From Rickettsiaceae bacterium (lineage in GTDB: Bacteria; Pseudomonadota; Alphaproteobacteria; Rickettsiales; Rickettsiaceae), in contig JAOMYS010000065.1 in assembly GCA_028372485.1 (NCBI GenBank), positions 1 through 6,243 on the forward strand: a stretch of DNA of 6,243 nt, given 5' to 3'. A program made the translations under genes and the position numbers. Below, in pieces: positions 5,918-6,243 of the stretch (positions are counted from its first letter, which is position 1; each line of letters begins with the position of its first letter). Below the pieces are notes generated by a model. The model saw only the letters and a program-made list of their open reading frames with translations, did not search any database and had not been told where the DNA came from.

Positions 5918-6243
5918 GTGAAAAAATTTACAATAAATTGTGATTTTGGTGGGCAGATGTCTCCGTTTGCCATTTATATTGGTAAGCCGGAGCAGAATCA
6001 TCATCCTCTTCATTTTCAAGCTGATTGGCTTTCTAAAACAAGAGGTGGAATGATACCATCAGAAGTCATGGAAGCTGTAACAAAGTTACAAGAATTGGCA
6101 AATAAAAATAATGTGTCTTTAGAGGAATTATGTGTTTATGCTCTAGGAACTGAGGAACAGCAGGCGGAGTTAGAGTCAGAGGATGACGAAGATGATAATA
6201 TTTCTACCGATGAAGATAGTGACGAGAATATTGAAGGTGATCT
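5918..6243 (+). CDS. DUF2610 family protein, 3' end outside window
   Basis: The gene starts at GTG 5918, immediately after an in-frame TAA (5915-5917), so no earlier start is possible; 108 codons and two bases are visible with no stop. The N-terminal part (1-78), with MKKFTINCDFGG (1-12), IYIGKP (19-24), HFQADWLSKTRGGMIP (32-47) and SLEELCVYALG (67-77), matches the DUF2610 family as I know it from Rickettsia and Wolbachia. Residues 48-76 look helical. From residue 79 the sequence becomes an acidic, low-complexity tail: 17 of the last 30 visible residues are D or E. The function is unknown; it has no signal peptide or membrane segment, so it is probably cytoplasmic. It follows efp and the SuhB-like gene after a 74-base gap. 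No Shine-Dalgarno motif is present, and the GTG start is the only non-ATG start among the intact genes here. Confidence 0.8.
   Translation, partial: MKKFTINCDFGGQMSPFAIYIGKPEQNHHPLHFQADWLSKTRGGMIPSEVMEAVTKLQELANKNNVSLEELCVYALGTEEQQAELESEDDEDDNISTDEDSDENIEGD

Noticed and set aside
1..6243. CRISPR array, insertion sequence, phage gene or toxin-antitoxin pair
   Set aside because: I saw no regularly spaced repeats, terminal inverted repeats, transposase or integrase motifs, or paired small genes of that kind anywhere in the window.

Overview
The window is an AT-rich stretch of bacterial chromosome that most likely comes from an obligate intracellular alphaproteobacterium of the order Rickettsiales, probably Rickettsiaceae. 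This rests on protein content: the beta-barrel C-terminus of a rickettsial-type surface autotransporter, an organophosphate/phosphate (GlpT/UhpC-type) transporter of the kind intracellular bacteria use to take phosphorylated metabolites from the host, a stand-alone secF, a SuhB-like protein directly behind efp, and a DUF2610 protein of the type found in Rickettsia and Wolbachia. The species cannot be fixed from the sequence alone.

All recognisable genes are on the + strand. Positions 1-222 are the last 73 codons of an autotransporter. A weak terminator-like hairpin and a possible promoter follow, then a tRNA-Gly(GCC) at 370-444. An OPA-family transporter occupies 546-1826. The 298 bases from 1827 to 2124 hold no intact recognisable gene, but they contain a good promoter-like pair and a 45-codon open frame (1872-2009) that reads like the tail of a decayed protein gene. 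tolB follows (best start 2125), then a 132-base gap with a promoter-like pair, secF (3589-4488), efp (4528-5094), a SuhB-like gene overlapping efp by one base (5094-5843), and a DUF2610 gene that starts at a GTG and runs off the right edge (5918-6243).

Functionally, the left two-thirds concerns the envelope: an outer-membrane autotransporter, an inner-membrane phosphate-ester importer, the periplasmic Tol-Pal protein TolB, and the Sec accessory subunit SecF that helps move proteins such as the first and third of these across the inner membrane. The right third is translation-related (EF-P) plus two poorly understood partners. No mobile element, CRISPR array, phage gene or obvious new multi-gene system is visible.

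The most interesting points are a SuhB-like protein that has lost every expected catalytic metal ligand, a non-paired position in the anticodon stem of the tRNA-Gly, the probable gene remnant ahead of tolB, and the general lack of Shine-Dalgarno motifs at the starts.
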